NCBI RefSeq assembly: GCF_014189455.1
Contig: NZ_CP050296.1
Location: forward strand, 4,398,001 to 4,462,000
Source of the DNA: Mesorhizobium huakuii
Lineage (GTDB): Bacteria > Pseudomonadota > Alphaproteobacteria > Rhizobiales > Rhizobiaceae
Direction: 5' to 3'
DNA: 64,000 nt
A program made the position numbers and the translations under genes. Shown here one piece after another: positions 1-9,037 of this stretch. Position 1 is the first letter of the stretch. Every line of letters starts with the position of its first letter. A model generated the notes under the pieces. It saw only the letters and a list, made by a program, of their open reading frames with translations, was not told where the DNA came from and did no database searches.

Positions 1-612
1 CGGCGCGCCTTTCCAGGCGAGGTATGTGCCGCCGGCGCCGGCGAGGAAGATGGCGCTGTAGACCTGGCCGTGGAAGGGATCGACGGGCCACGGCCAGCTG
101 CTGCTGACCACCCGGGGGAACAGCAACATGCCGACGCCGTAGAGCCCAAGGATCGCCGTTTCCGCCAGCATGTAGCCGCGCCATGCGGGATTCAGGGTCA
201 CGCCTTTTGCCGAAGGACGGGCCCTGGCCCACCACAGGAACAGCCCGGATACCGCGGCCGAGGCTAGATAGACCAGGAACCAAAGCCAGGCCGCTTTTCG
301 TTCGAAGTTGAAATAGCCGAGATTGATCAACGAAACCGCCGACACGATGACGGTGAAGATGAAGGCCATGACGAGCACCAGCCTGCCGGGCGACCAGCGA
401 TTCCAGAACAAGAGCGCCGCCATCACCGCCATTTCGGCGGTGTAGAAGCCGCCGAGGAAGCGGGCACTGAATGGCGTGACGGGCCAGGGCCAGCGCGGCT
501 TGACCAGCGCCGGCGCGAAAAACAGGCCGGCGCCCACGATCAGGACGATGATGACCCCAGCGGAGAAAATGCGCAGGGCTGCTGGAAATGGCGGGTTGTC
601 GGACGTCTGCAT
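1..612 (-). CDS. Multi-spanning membrane protein, function unknown (3' end outside window)
   Basis: An open frame starts with ATG at 612 and runs off the left edge without a stop, giving 204 visible codons. The product is very hydrophobic. A segment near residues 15-35 (IFSAGVIIVLIVGAGLFF) is followed by further aliphatic segments near 55-70, 78-98, 108-128 and 150-165, so at least five membrane spans are likely. A short pattern, roughly P-R-W-PWPV-x-PF, occurs near residue 40 and again near 175 (SSWPWPVDPFHG), suggesting two duplicated halves. I do not recognise a family. It is divergent from the cyclase at 805, and the 190 bases between them must carry both promoters. The frame is solid; the function is unknown. 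Confidence 0.6.
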   Translation of the reverse strand, partial: MQTSDNPPFPAALRIFSAGVIIVLIVGAGLFFAPALVKPRWPWPVTPFSARFLGGFYTAEMAVMAALLFWNRWSPGRLVLVMAFIFTVIVSAVSLINLGYFNFERKAAWLWFLVYLASAAVSGLFLWWARARPSAKGVTLNPAWRGYMLAETAILGLYGVGMLLFPRVVSSSWPWPVDPFHGQVYSAIFLAGAGGTYLAWKGAP

Positions 613-804
613 GGAAAGGGCCCCCAAAAGGTGAATACCCGTGGATCATCATAGTGCCGCTTGCGGTCGGATGGAAATCGAGCTGTCACCAGGTTTATCT
701 ATTCGAATGGCCGTACGGTCCGTTTCGACGTAAAATGGCAGACTCGGACCAAGGAGCGGTCCGGTCAACACGCCTCGGGAGGCACATTTTCCGGAGCCTG
801 CACG

Positions 805-2220
805 ATGAACGAAGCACAGGATCTGTTCTCGCTTCTGCGGCAATCGACCGATGTCGATCCACGGGCAATCGACGCGATCAAGCGAACCATCGCCGAGGGC
901 GAGGATCGCGAGCTTTGCCGCATCAATGTGCCGGCCTTCGCCGGCAAGCATGGCCTCGACGAGGAGCGCGCCATAGGCGCCTTTCTCCATGCGGCGCGGG
1001 TGGGCATCTTCGACATTTCCTGGAATGTTCTGTGCCCCGGCTGTGGCGGCGTGCTCGACACCAACGCCACGCTGAAAACCTTGCAGAAGGACGAATACAC
1101 CTGCGCGCTGTGCTCCGAGGGCTATTCGCCGACCCTCGACGAGATGGTCGAGGTGACATTCACCGTCAGTCCCCGCATGCGCAGGATTGCCGCCCATAAT
1201 CCACACGAACTGCCGTTGATGGAATATTTCCGGCAGATCTACTGGGCGTCCGGCGTCGATCTGCCGGATGAGGATTTCGCGAAAACGATCGAAGCGTTCT
1301 CGTTGGAGGATATCGAGCTTGCGCCCGGTGAAAAGGCGGTCCTGCCCATACAGCTTCCATCCGAATTCATCATTGTCTTCGAGCCGGTCACCCATTCAGC
1401 GCAGTTCATCGACGTGAAGGGCGAACCGACAAAGGAGCGCCGAAGCCTCTCTTTGGTCTTCGACCGCGACCATGTCCAGAACCAGACGCTGGAGATGCAA
1501 CCCGGCCCGTTGCGCATTTCGCTGGAAAACAGGACCGACACCCGCGTGCTGCCGACGGTCTTCATCGCCGGCCAGGCATTGCATGATCTCCTGGGCAAAC
1601 GCCGGCCCTTCCTCACCGCCAAGCGCCTGCTCACCAACCAGACGTTTCGCGATCTCTATCGCACGGATACGCTCGACATCAACCAGCGCCTGAAGATCAC
1701 CAGCCTGACCTTCCTGTTCACCGACCTGCGCGGATCGACCGCGCTTTACGAGCGGGTGGGCGACCTTTCGGCCTTCGATCTCGTACGCGCGCATTTTCAG
1801 GTTCTGCACGAGATCGTCGCGGCGGAGGCAGGCGCGGTGGTGAAGACGATCGGTGATGCGGTGATGGCGACTTTCGCGACGCCCGATCGTGCGATTGCTG
1901 CGGCCCTCAGGATGCGCGATGCCATGCGTGCGCTCAACGAAAAGAGCGGGCGCGAGGATCTGCTGCTCAAGATCGGAATCCATGCCGGCCCCTGCATTGC
2001 GGTGTCTATGAACGAGCGACAGGACTATTTCGGCCAGACGGTCAACATTGCTTCGCGGGTCCAGAACCTTGCCACTGCGCAGGCGATCTTCGCCACGCGT
2101 GCGGTGGTCGACGACGATCTCACCGCCGATCTGTTGCGCAGGAACGCGTTGACGCCGGTGCCCCACGAGGTCTCGCTGCGTGGCATTGAGCGAGAGATAG
2201 CCGTATATACGATCCCCTGA
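805..2220 (+). CDS. Adenylate/guanylate cyclase with N-terminal DUF5939-like zinc-ribbon region
   Basis: This is a 471-residue class III nucleotide cyclase, expected to make cAMP (or cGMP) from the triphosphate. The catalytic domain occupies about residues 300-470. The first metal-binding Asp lies in FLFTDLRGSTALYERVGD and the second in KTIGDAVMATF; the order and spacing are canonical. The N-terminal part has a CPGCGG...CALC pair spaced like a zinc ribbon, as in the DUF5939 domain often found ahead of such cyclases. No signal peptide or membrane span is seen, so it is probably cytosolic. The ATG at 805 is chosen over the in-frame ATG at 661 because GGAG sits 8 bases upstream and the extra 48 residues have no domain character. 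It is one of three cyclase-type genes in the first 13 kb. Confidence 0.9.
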   Translation: MNEAQDLFSLLRQSTDVDPRAIDAIKRTIAEGEDRELCRINVPAFAGKHGLDEERAIGAFLHAARVGIFDISWNVLCPGCGGVLDTNATLKTLQKDEYTCALCSEGYSPTLDEMVEVTFTVSPRMRRIAAHNPHELPLMEYFRQIYWASGVDLPDEDFAKTIEAFSLEDIELAPGEKAVLPIQLPSEFIIVFEPVTHSAQFIDVKGEPTKERRSLSLVFDRDHVQNQTLEMQPGPLRISLENRTDTRVLPTVFIAGQALHDLLGKRRPFLTAKRLLTNQTFRDLYRTDTLDINQRLKITSLTFLFTDLRGSTALYERVGDLSAFDLVRAHFQVLHEIVAAEAGAVVKTIGDAVMATFATPDRAIAAALRMRDAMRALNEKSGREDLLLKIGIHAGPCIAVSMNERQDYFGQTVNIASRVQNLATAQAIFATRAVVDDDLTADLLRRNALTPVPHEVSLRGIEREIAVYTIP

Positions 2221-2239
2221 AAACCGGGCCGTTAGGCCC

Positions 2240-2719
2240 TTACACGCGCCTGTAGATAAAATAACGATCGGCTGATACCGAAGGCGGCGGCGGGACGCGT
2301 TGCAACTGCGGGTGATCGAGCGGCGTGCCGCTGACCGCGATGCCGCCGACGCGAAGCAGGCGCGCGGTCAGATCGGGAAGCCAGGTAGAGGTCACGGCAT
2401 CGCGATCTTCATAGCCGGTGCCGATGTCGGCATGAACAAGAGCGGCGTCGATGCCAATGAACCTGCTCGCCGTCTCGTGTATTTCGCCGAGCACGAGGTT
2501 TTCAGCTTCGGGAATTGAGCTGGAGTGTGCGGCAAGTGCGCGGTCGAACGCCACGATCCGGCGTCCCGGCAGGCGCTCGCGCAGATGGTGGAACGTCCGG
2601 CCATTGCCGAGGCCGAGTTCGAGCACTGGGCCCTCGATCTTCGCCACCTCGGCGCAGACTTGATCGAGAATGTCGCGCTGTGCGGTCATCCTGCGGATGA
2701 AACTCTCGAGGCGACTCAT
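2240..2719 (-). CDS. Class I SAM-dependent methyltransferase
   Basis: This 159-residue protein has a SAM-binding motif I (VLELGLGNGRTFHHL, about residues 32-46) followed by an acidic end of strand 2 (IVAFDRAL), which is typical of the Rossmann-fold class I methyltransferases. An Asp-rich strand 4 region (AALVHADIGTG) follows. The protein is short for the class and lacks much of the substrate-specific C-terminal part, so the substrate cannot be named. It lies 207 bases downstream of the peptide-importer operon on the same strand and could be a distal member or a separate unit. The 207-base gap shows no strong hairpin. Confidence 0.8.
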   Translation of the reverse strand: MSRLESFIRRMTAQRDILDQVCAEVAKIEGPVLELGLGNGRTFHHLRERLPGRRIVAFDRALAAHSSSIPEAENLVLGEIHETASRFIGIDAALVHADIGTGYEDRDAVTSTWLPDLTARLLRVGGIAVSGTPLDHPQLQRVPPPPSVSADRYFIYRRV

Positions 2720-2925
2720 ATGCGTTTGTGTGTCCTGAACCAGCCCAAGAGATCGGCAATGCCCCCGACCGGAACGGGTCCGGGCGGAACCCGAGGGCGA
2801 CGTGTTAAAGCCCGATCAAGTCTCGCCGCATATAGAGGCGAACGATGAACACCGCAATAATCGAACAGGCCGCCGGCAAGGAGCATACAGGGGGCGGCGG
2901 CGCGGCGCACTGCGGAATGGCGGTG

Positions 2926-4107
2926 TCACTTGTAGGGGTCCGCGGCGTCCCGCAACCCGTCGCCGAAGAAGTTGAACGCCATGATGACGAGAATGACGGG
3001 GAGCATCGGCAACAGCAGCCATGGATAGAAGGCGATCACGCTGACGCTGCGCGCCTCGGTGAGCAGGATGCCCCAGCTGGTTGTCGGCGCCCTCAGGCCG
3101 AGCCCGAGGAAGCTCAGCGCCGTCTCGCCCAGGATCATGCCGGGTATGGAGATCGTCGCCGTTGCGATCAGATGCGACATGAAGCCGGGAATGAGATGCC
3201 GTCCGATGATGCGGCTGCTGCTGGCGCCCATCAATTGCGCGGCCAGAACGTAGTCCTCCTCGCGCAAGGCTAGAAGCTTAGAACGCACGGCCCGCGCCAG
3301 TCCGGTCCAGTGGATCAGCCCGAGGATGACGGTGATGCCGAAATAGATCAGGATCGGACTCCAGGTTATCGGCATGATCGCCGCCAGAGCCAGCCACAGC
3401 GGGATGCTGGGGATCGATTGCAGAACTTCGATTATCCGTTGAACGATCAGGTCGAAGATACCGCCGTGGTAGCCAGCCAGCCCGCCGATGACAATGCCGA
3501 GCAGGAAGCTGAAACTGATGCCGACGAGGCCGATTGTCAGTGAAATGCGTGCGCCATAGATGATGCGCGAGAGCACATCGCGCCCCAGCCTGTCGGTGCC
3601 TGCCAGAAAGAGCTGGCCGTTTTCGGCGGGGCAGACAAAATGCCTGTCACCTTCGATCAGGCCCCAGAACCGGTAACTGTCGCCCTTGCAGAAGAAACGG
3701 ATCCGCTGAACATCATCCTGTTTGTCTGTGTAGTTCCGCTTGAGCGTGTCCATATCCAGCGTCATCTGGCGGCCATAGACGAAAGGCCCGACGAACTGGC
3801 CGTTGTGGAACAGGTGCACGCGCTGCGGCGGCGAATAGATGTAGTCCATGTTGCGCGTATGCAGATTGTAGGGCGCCAGGAACTCGCAGATCAGTATCCC
3901 GAAATAAAGCACTGCCAGGAATATGCCGGATACAACGGCAAGCCGGTGCCTTCGGAATTTCCACCACATCAGCCTTAGCTGCGACGCCTGATAGACCTTC
4001 GATTGCTCCGGCGTCATCGCCTCGACCGACTGCAGGTCAAAGGGCGCGATGGAAACGTAGTGTTGCAGTGGAGCACCCGGAGCGGGCAGCGGCGATTGCG
4101 TGTTCAT
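2926..4107 (-). CDS. Peptide ABC transporter permease, YejE/OppC type
   Basis: This 393-residue inner-membrane permease belongs to the binding-protein-dependent importer family. One membrane span lies near residues 57-78, then a long periplasmic loop of about 120 residues follows. The core has the conserved entry sequence GTDRLGRDVLSRIIYGARIS and, near residues 285-310, an EAA loop (AAQLMGASSSRIIGRHLIPG) that docks the ATPase. A large periplasmic insert after the first span is a feature of YejE-like subunits. The ATG overlaps the stop of the upstream permease by four bases (ATGA), so the two are translationally coupled. It is the last transporter gene of the operon. The substrate is probably a peptide. 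Confidence 0.9.
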   Translation of the reverse strand: MNTQSPLPAPGAPLQHYVSIAPFDLQSVEAMTPEQSKVYQASQLRLMWWKFRRHRLAVVSGIFLAVLYFGILICEFLAPYNLHTRNMDYIYSPPQRVHLFHNGQFVGPFVYGRQMTLDMDTLKRNYTDKQDDVQRIRFFCKGDSYRFWGLIEGDRHFVCPAENGQLFLAGTDRLGRDVLSRIIYGARISLTIGLVGISFSFLLGIVIGGLAGYHGGIFDLIVQRIIEVLQSIPSIPLWLALAAIMPITWSPILIYFGITVILGLIHWTGLARAVRSKLLALREEDYVLAAQLMGASSSRIIGRHLIPGFMSHLIATATISIPGMILGETALSFLGLGLRAPTTSWGILLTEARSVSVIAFYPWLLLPMLPVILVIMAFNFFGDGLRDAADPYK

Positions 4108-5102
4108 TTGGTGCTGCCGCCCTGCAAACGAATTCTTGGATCAAGCAGCGCCAGCGCCAGGTCGGAAATCAGCACACCAATGACCGTCAGGAAGGCGAGG
4201 AACATCAGGAACGACCCTGCCAGATACATATCCTGGCTTTGCAGCGCTCTGATCAGCATCGGCCCGGTCGTTTCCAAGGACAGCACGATCGCGGTGATTT
4301 CGGCGCCGGAGATGATGGCCGGCAGGATAGAGCCGATGTCGGAAATGAAGAAATTGAGCGCCATGCGCAGCGGGTATTTGACCAGCGCCTTGAAGGGATG
4401 AAGGCCTTTGGCGCGCGCGGTCACGACATATTGCTTGTGCAACTCGTCGAGCAGATTGGCACGCAGTCGCCGGATCATGCTTGCCGTGCCCCCGGTGCCG
4501 ATGATCAAGACCGGGATCCAGAGATGGGCGAGGATCGACTGCGCCTTGGCCCAGCTCATCGGCTCGCCAAGATATTGCTGGTCCATGAGATGGCCGATGG
4601 ACGTGCCGAACCAGATGTTGGCGAAATACATCAGGATCAGCGCCAGCATGAAGTTCGGAATGGCAAGGCCGAGAAGGCCCAGGAACGTCAGGCCGTAGTC
4701 GCCCCAGCTGTATTGATGCGTGGCGGAGTACATGCCGATCGGAAAGGCGATGAGCCAGGTGACGATGATCGTGACGAAGGAAACCAGCACGGTCAGCCAC
4801 ATTCGGTCGCCGACGACGTCGCGAACCGGCAGCTCATACTCGAAGGAATAGCCGAAATCGCCGTGCAGCATCCCGCCGACCCAGTAGAAGTAGCGAATGA
4901 CCGGCGGCTGGTCGAAACCATATTCCTTGCGCATCATCTGGATGCGATCGGAATCCACCGCTTCGCCCTGAGCCCGAAGCTCGGCGACATAGCTGTCGAA
5001 ATAGTCGCCGGGCGGAAGTTCGATGATCGTGAACACCAGCGCCGATATGACCAGCAGCGTTGGAACCATCACGGCGATGCGCCAGACAATATATCGAAGC
5101 AC
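4104..5102 (-). CDS. Peptide ABC transporter permease, YejB/OppB type
   Basis: This 332-residue permease has an N-terminal span (IAVMVPTLLVISALVFTI) and then a periplasmic loop with YGFDQPPVIRYFYWVGGMLHGDFGYS, the usual OppB-type sequence before the transport core (quoted here as two adjoining pieces: YGFDQPPVIRYFYWVG and GMLHGDFGYS). Five further spans follow. The EAA loop is near residues 225-245 (YVVTARAKGLHPFKALVKY). It starts two bases downstream of the binding-protein stop at 5105 and overlaps the next permease by four bases. Gene order and spacing mark it as the partner of the 2926-4107 permease in a peptide importer. Confidence 0.9.
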   Translation of the reverse strand: MLRYIVWRIAVMVPTLLVISALVFTIIELPPGDYFDSYVAELRAQGEAVDSDRIQMMRKEYGFDQPPVIRYFYWVGGMLHGDFGYSFEYELPVRDVVGDRMWLTVLVSFVTIIVTWLIAFPIGMYSATHQYSWGDYGLTFLGLLGLAIPNFMLALILMYFANIWFGTSIGHLMDQQYLGEPMSWAKAQSILAHLWIPVLIIGTGGTASMIRRLRANLLDELHKQYVVTARAKGLHPFKALVKYPLRMALNFFISDIGSILPAIISGAEITAIVLSLETTGPMLIRALQSQDMYLAGSFLMFLAFLTVIGVLISDLALALLDPRIRLQGGSTK

Positions 5103-5104
5103 GC

Positions 5105-7003
5105 TCAGGTCTCTCCAAGCCAGAATGTATCCGGCATATAGACACCGAAATAGGCAGTCGGGTCGTAGCCGTAGAGCGCCTTGTCAGGCACGTTGCGCAG
5201 CCGCGAGGACGCCAGAACCGGCTGATGCGTTGCGTTCACCGTGCCGATCGAAAACACCTGATCGGTGTAGATCGACAGCATTGAATTCCAGATTTCGGCG
5301 CGCTCCGTGGCTTCGGTCGATGCGTTCCAGCGCTTGAGCAAAGCCATCAGCTCGACCACAGGCGGAAGGTCGGGCGCCTCACCGAGCGTGCCATGAGACA
5401 AATAGTGAGCACCCCAGAGCGGCCATTGCAGCTGATCGTCGACGGTGGGGGCCAACTGGTACGGGTTCATGTCGGCGGTCGGCACGCCATTGTCGATGCC
5501 CGACCACATCGACATCATGATCTCACCGCCAAGCGCGCGGCTGCGGAAGATGTCGCGCTGTGACGTCCTGATGAACAGGGCAATGCCGATCTTGCGCCAG
5601 TGATCGGTGATGAGTTCGAGCGCGTCGGTTTCCAGCGTGCTTTCGCCGGCCGTTTCCACGATGATCTGCGCCGGGCGACCGTCGGGAAGTATCCGCAGGC
5701 CATCATCGTCACGCGTCTGAAGCCCGACCTGGTCGAGCAGCGCATTGGCCTGGTCGGGATCATGGGCGACCCAGGCTTTCGCGAATTCCGGCCGGTAGAG
5801 CGGGCTGTCCGGCAGGACCGTATCGGCACTTTCCTGCGCCAATCCGTAGAACACAGCCAGATTGATCTCGCGCCTGTCCACAGCGAGCGAAAGTGCGCGG
5901 CGCACGCGTACGTCACGGAAAAGGCCACGCCACACCTGGTCGGCACAATTCAGATTGGGCAGCAGCGCCAGCCGCGAGCCCTGTGTGCGTTTCCAGAGAT
6001 GCATCTTCACCGGGTAGCGCTTCTCCGCGTCCTTCAGGAAGGAGTAGTCGGCAAAGTCGATTCCCATGCATTGCAGGTCGCTCTCGCCGGCACCGGTCTT
6101 GGCGGAAATGATTGCCGACGAGCTGACATTCATGACAATCCGGTCAACATAGGGCAGTTGCCGGCCATTCTCGTCTGTTCGATGAAAGAACGGGTTGCGC
6201 TCGAAGATGAACTGCTCAGCCGGCGGCTTGGTCCGGTTCTGCCAGGGATCGAGCGTCGGCAACTCCGGGTTCTCCGGGCGATACTGCCGCGACATGCGGA
6301 TATGCAGGAGCGTCCATTTCTTCGCCCGGTACTCCTTCATCAGGCCGGCTAGCCGGAAGGGATCCTGGTATTTCTTGTGGAACTGCTTGAGATAAGCGGC
6401 CGGCAGAACAAGCGGTAGCGGCGAGGCAGCTGCGAGCTTGGGCAGGAAATCGGGATTGGGCGCAGCCCAACTATAGCGGACCGTCAACGGATCGACGATC
6501 TCGAAGCGTGGTGGCTTGCCGTCCGCCAGCAGGGAAGGGGCGAGCCCGTCTTGCGAAAGTTCATCGTTCAGCCAGACATCTTCCCAGCAATAGCGAAAAT
6601 CCTCCGACGTCAGCAGGCTGCCGTCGGACCATTTATGTCCTTCCCGTATCTTGAACGTGAAGACGCGATCATCCGCTACGTCGAAACTTTCGAGAATGTC
6701 GGCTTGCAAGTTGAGCTTTTCGTCATAGCCGACCAGCCGAGCATACCCGTAGATCGTCATCATCCGGATATCTTTCTGGCTGCCGATGATCGTGCGCAGC
6801 GTGCCGCCATACTGGCCGGGCTGCCGGCCCATCGCAGCGAGATTCAACGCGCGCGGGCGCTTGGGCAGGCGTTCGGCGAGCGCCGGCAGCGCCCTGGCCT
6901 TCAGCTGCGGCTGAAGAAATTCCGGCTCCAGATCGGCGGCGCGCAACGTGCCCGGCAGAAATGCCGAAGCCATGAGACCAAGGACGGTGCGGCGGCTGAT
7001 CAA
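5105..7003 (-). CDS. Peptide-binding protein of the ABC importer (SBP family 5), TTG start, Tat-type signal
   Basis: This 632-residue family 5 solute-binding protein delivers substrate to the adjacent permeases in the periplasm. I place the start at a TTG at 7003, which overlaps the stop of the upstream ATPase as TTGA. From there the protein opens with [17 protein letters not shown], a twin-arginine signal followed by a hydrophobic stretch and an Ala-rich cleavage area. Longer in-frame starts upstream would bury the signal inside translated ATPase sequence and are rejected. The body has family 5 hallmarks: FKIREGHKWSDG, then TSEDFRYCWEDV, and later VRRALSLAVDRREIN. The length is normal for the Yej/Opp group, and the specificity is unknown. 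Confidence 0.87.
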   Translation of the reverse strand: MISRRTVLGLMASAFLPGTLRAADLEPEFLQPQLKARALPALAERLPKRPRALNLAAMGRQPGQYGGTLRTIIGSQKDIRMMTIYGYARLVGYDEKLNLQADILESFDVADDRVFTFKIREGHKWSDGSLLTSEDFRYCWEDVWLNDELSQDGLAPSLLADGKPPRFEIVDPLTVRYSWAAPNPDFLPKLAAASPLPLVLPAAYLKQFHKKYQDPFRLAGLMKEYRAKKWTLLHIRMSRQYRPENPELPTLDPWQNRTKPPAEQFIFERNPFFHRTDENGRQLPYVDRIVMNVSSSAIISAKTGAGESDLQCMGIDFADYSFLKDAEKRYPVKMHLWKRTQGSRLALLPNLNCADQVWRGLFRDVRVRRALSLAVDRREINLAVFYGLAQESADTVLPDSPLYRPEFAKAWVAHDPDQANALLDQVGLQTRDDDGLRILPDGRPAQIIVETAGESTLETDALELITDHWRKIGIALFIRTSQRDIFRSRALGGEIMMSMWSGIDNGVPTADMNPYQLAPTVDDQLQWPLWGAHYLSHGTLGEAPDLPPVVELMALLKRWNASTEATERAEIWNSMLSIYTDQVFSIGTVNATHQPVLASSRLRNVPDKALYGYDPTAYFGVYMPDTFWLGET

Positions 7004-8895
7004 TGGCGTAGGTCTCTGACATCGGCCGAACGTCGAGCCAGCACGAGGTGGCCGCCGCCAAGGTCGAGCGGCGACAGCATATCCTCGTCGCCCTCGTCGC
7101 GGAATTGCGGTCCCCATGCGCTGGTATCGGAAGCGCCCCCGAGCTTCAGCGTCTTGAAATCCATCGGCCTGTCGAGATCCGGGAAAGGTACCGCGGCGAC
7201 CAGTGAGCGCGTGTAGGGGTGGACCGGTTTCCTAAGCAGAATTTCGCGCGGCGCAAGCTCGACGATACGCCCGCCGCACATCACCGCGATGCGGTCTGCC
7301 ATGTAGTCCACCACAGCCAGGTTGTGGGATATGAACAGGTAGGTCAGGCCCAGTTCCTTCTGCAGGTCCTTCAGGAGGTTCAGGATCTGCGCCTGGACAG
7401 AGACATCGAGCGCCGAAACCGGCTCGTCGCAGATCAGAAGTTCAGGCCCCAGCGCCAATGCGCGAGCGATGCCGATACGCTGACGCTGCCCGCCGGAGAA
7501 ACTGTGCGGATAACGCTTGATGAAGCGCGGATCGAGCCCGATTGCCTGCATCAGGCTCTTGACGGTGGCCAGTCGGGACGCGGCATTGCCGCGCTGATGA
7601 ATTTCCAGCGGCTCGCTCAAGATGTTCTCCACCGTCATGCGCGGTGAAAGCGACGAAACCGGATCCTGGAAGACCATCTGGATTTTCGCGCGCAGCATGC
7701 GCAGGGTGTCTCCCTCGGCCTCCAAGACGTCGATCGATCTGTCGCGGCCGTTGAAGACCACGGAGCCGCCGCTAGGGGTGACTGCCCGCATCAGCATCTT
7801 GCTGACGGTGGTTTTGCCGGAGCCGCTTTCGCCGACCAGACCCAGGCACTCGCCCCGCCTGATATCGAAGCTCACGCCGTCCACGGCGCGAACAGTGGTT
7901 TGATGACTGCCGCCGAACCATCCGGACTTGCGGGTGGTGAAGACCTTTTTCAGATCCCTGACCGACAGCAGGATGTCGTCCGGCCCCGTCGATGCCGGCG
8001 CCGTCTGCTTGCCGAGCAGGTTCCCGACATTCACCGGCACCTCGCGGAGCGCCTTCAGCCTTTCGCCAGGCTTCAGGTCGAAATGCGGTACGGCTGCCAT
8101 CAGGCCCTTCAGGTAGGGGTGGCCCGGCCGGCGGAATATCGCCTCCACAGGTCCAGCTTCCATGATCTCGCCATGGTACATGACCACCACCTCGTCGGCG
8201 ACATTGGCGACAACGCCGAGGTCGTGCGTGATCAGCAGCATCGCCATGTTCAGCTTGGTCTGAAGCTCGCGCAGCAACTGCAGGATTTGCGCCTGGATGG
8301 TGACGTCCAACGCCGTCGTCGGCTCATCGGCGATCAGCAAAGCGGGCCGGCAGATAAGAGCCATGGCGATCATGGCGCGTTGACGCAATCCTCCCGAAAG
8401 TTCAAAGGGATACATGTCATAGGCGCGCTTGGGATTGGGAAAGCCGACAAGGCTGAGCATTTCCTCCGTCCGCGCCTTGCGCTCCACCCGAGCCATGGGC
8501 GTATGAATCTGCAGCGATTCGCTGACTTGGTTGCCGATCGTGTGCAGCGGTGACAGTGATGTCATCGGCTCCTGAAAGATCTTGCCGATGCGACTGCCTC
8601 TCAACGCCCGGATTTCGGGTCCATCGCGCGGCATCTGCAGGATATCCTGCGTCGTGCCGGGCTTTTCAGGATCGGAAAACAGGATACGGCCGCGAACATG
8701 GGCTGTGTTCGGCAAAATGCCCATCACGGCCTGGCTGAGAACCGATTTTCCGGAACCTGACTCGCCCACAAGCGCGGTAACCTTGCCGGGCAGGACGCGA
8801 AGACTTGCGCGCCTGACGGCATGCAACGGTCCCCCGATAATGGCAAAAGAGATGCCAACATCTTCGATCCGCAGCAGATCAAAACCCGAATTCAT
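7000..8895 (-). CDS. Dual ABC ATPase of the peptide importer (YejF/DppDF type)
   Basis: This 631-residue cytosolic protein holds two complete nucleotide-binding domains in one chain. Domain 1 has Walker A GESGSGKS near residue 44, signature LSGGLRQR and Walker [13 protein letters not shown]. Domain 2 has Walker A GESGSGKT near residue 355, signature FSGGQRQR and Walker [13 protein letters not shown]. Each is followed by an intact His switch (ITHD and ISHN). Each domain also ends with the oligopeptide-type tail ([12 protein letters not shown] and [12 protein letters not shown]). One gene for both ATPases is the YejF arrangement. It is the first gene of a four-gene operon reading towards 2926 and is coupled to the binding protein by a four-base overlap. 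Confidence 0.93.
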   Translation of the reverse strand: MNSGFDLLRIEDVGISFAIIGGPLHAVRRASLRVLPGKVTALVGESGSGKSVLSQAVMGILPNTAHVRGRILFSDPEKPGTTQDILQMPRDGPEIRALRGSRIGKIFQEPMTSLSPLHTIGNQVSESLQIHTPMARVERKARTEEMLSLVGFPNPKRAYDMYPFELSGGLRQRAMIAMALICRPALLIADEPTTALDVTIQAQILQLLRELQTKLNMAMLLITHDLGVVANVADEVVVMYHGEIMEAGPVEAIFRRPGHPYLKGLMAAVPHFDLKPGERLKALREVPVNVGNLLGKQTAPASTGPDDILLSVRDLKKVFTTRKSGWFGGSHQTTVRAVDGVSFDIRRGECLGLVGESGSGKTTVSKMLMRAVTPSGGSVVFNGRDRSIDVLEAEGDTLRMLRAKIQMVFQDPVSSLSPRMTVENILSEPLEIHQRGNAASRLATVKSLMQAIGLDPRFIKRYPHSFSGGQRQRIGIARALALGPELLICDEPVSALDVSVQAQILNLLKDLQKELGLTYLFISHNLAVVDYMADRIAVMCGGRIVELAPREILLRKPVHPYTRSLVAAVPFPDLDRPMDFKTLKLGGASDTSAWGPQFRDEGDEDMLSPLDLGGGHLVLARRSADVRDLRH

Positions 8896-9037
8896 TCTCG
8901 CACCAGCCCCACTCTGGCAGTCCAGAAAGCGAGACTAGCGCATTGCCAGCCTAGAGCAACTTGGATTCGAAACGGTCGCCCTTGGCGGGACCGACGACCG
9001 GACTGCCCGCCACGGCGTTCGGACCGGATTGGTGCGG

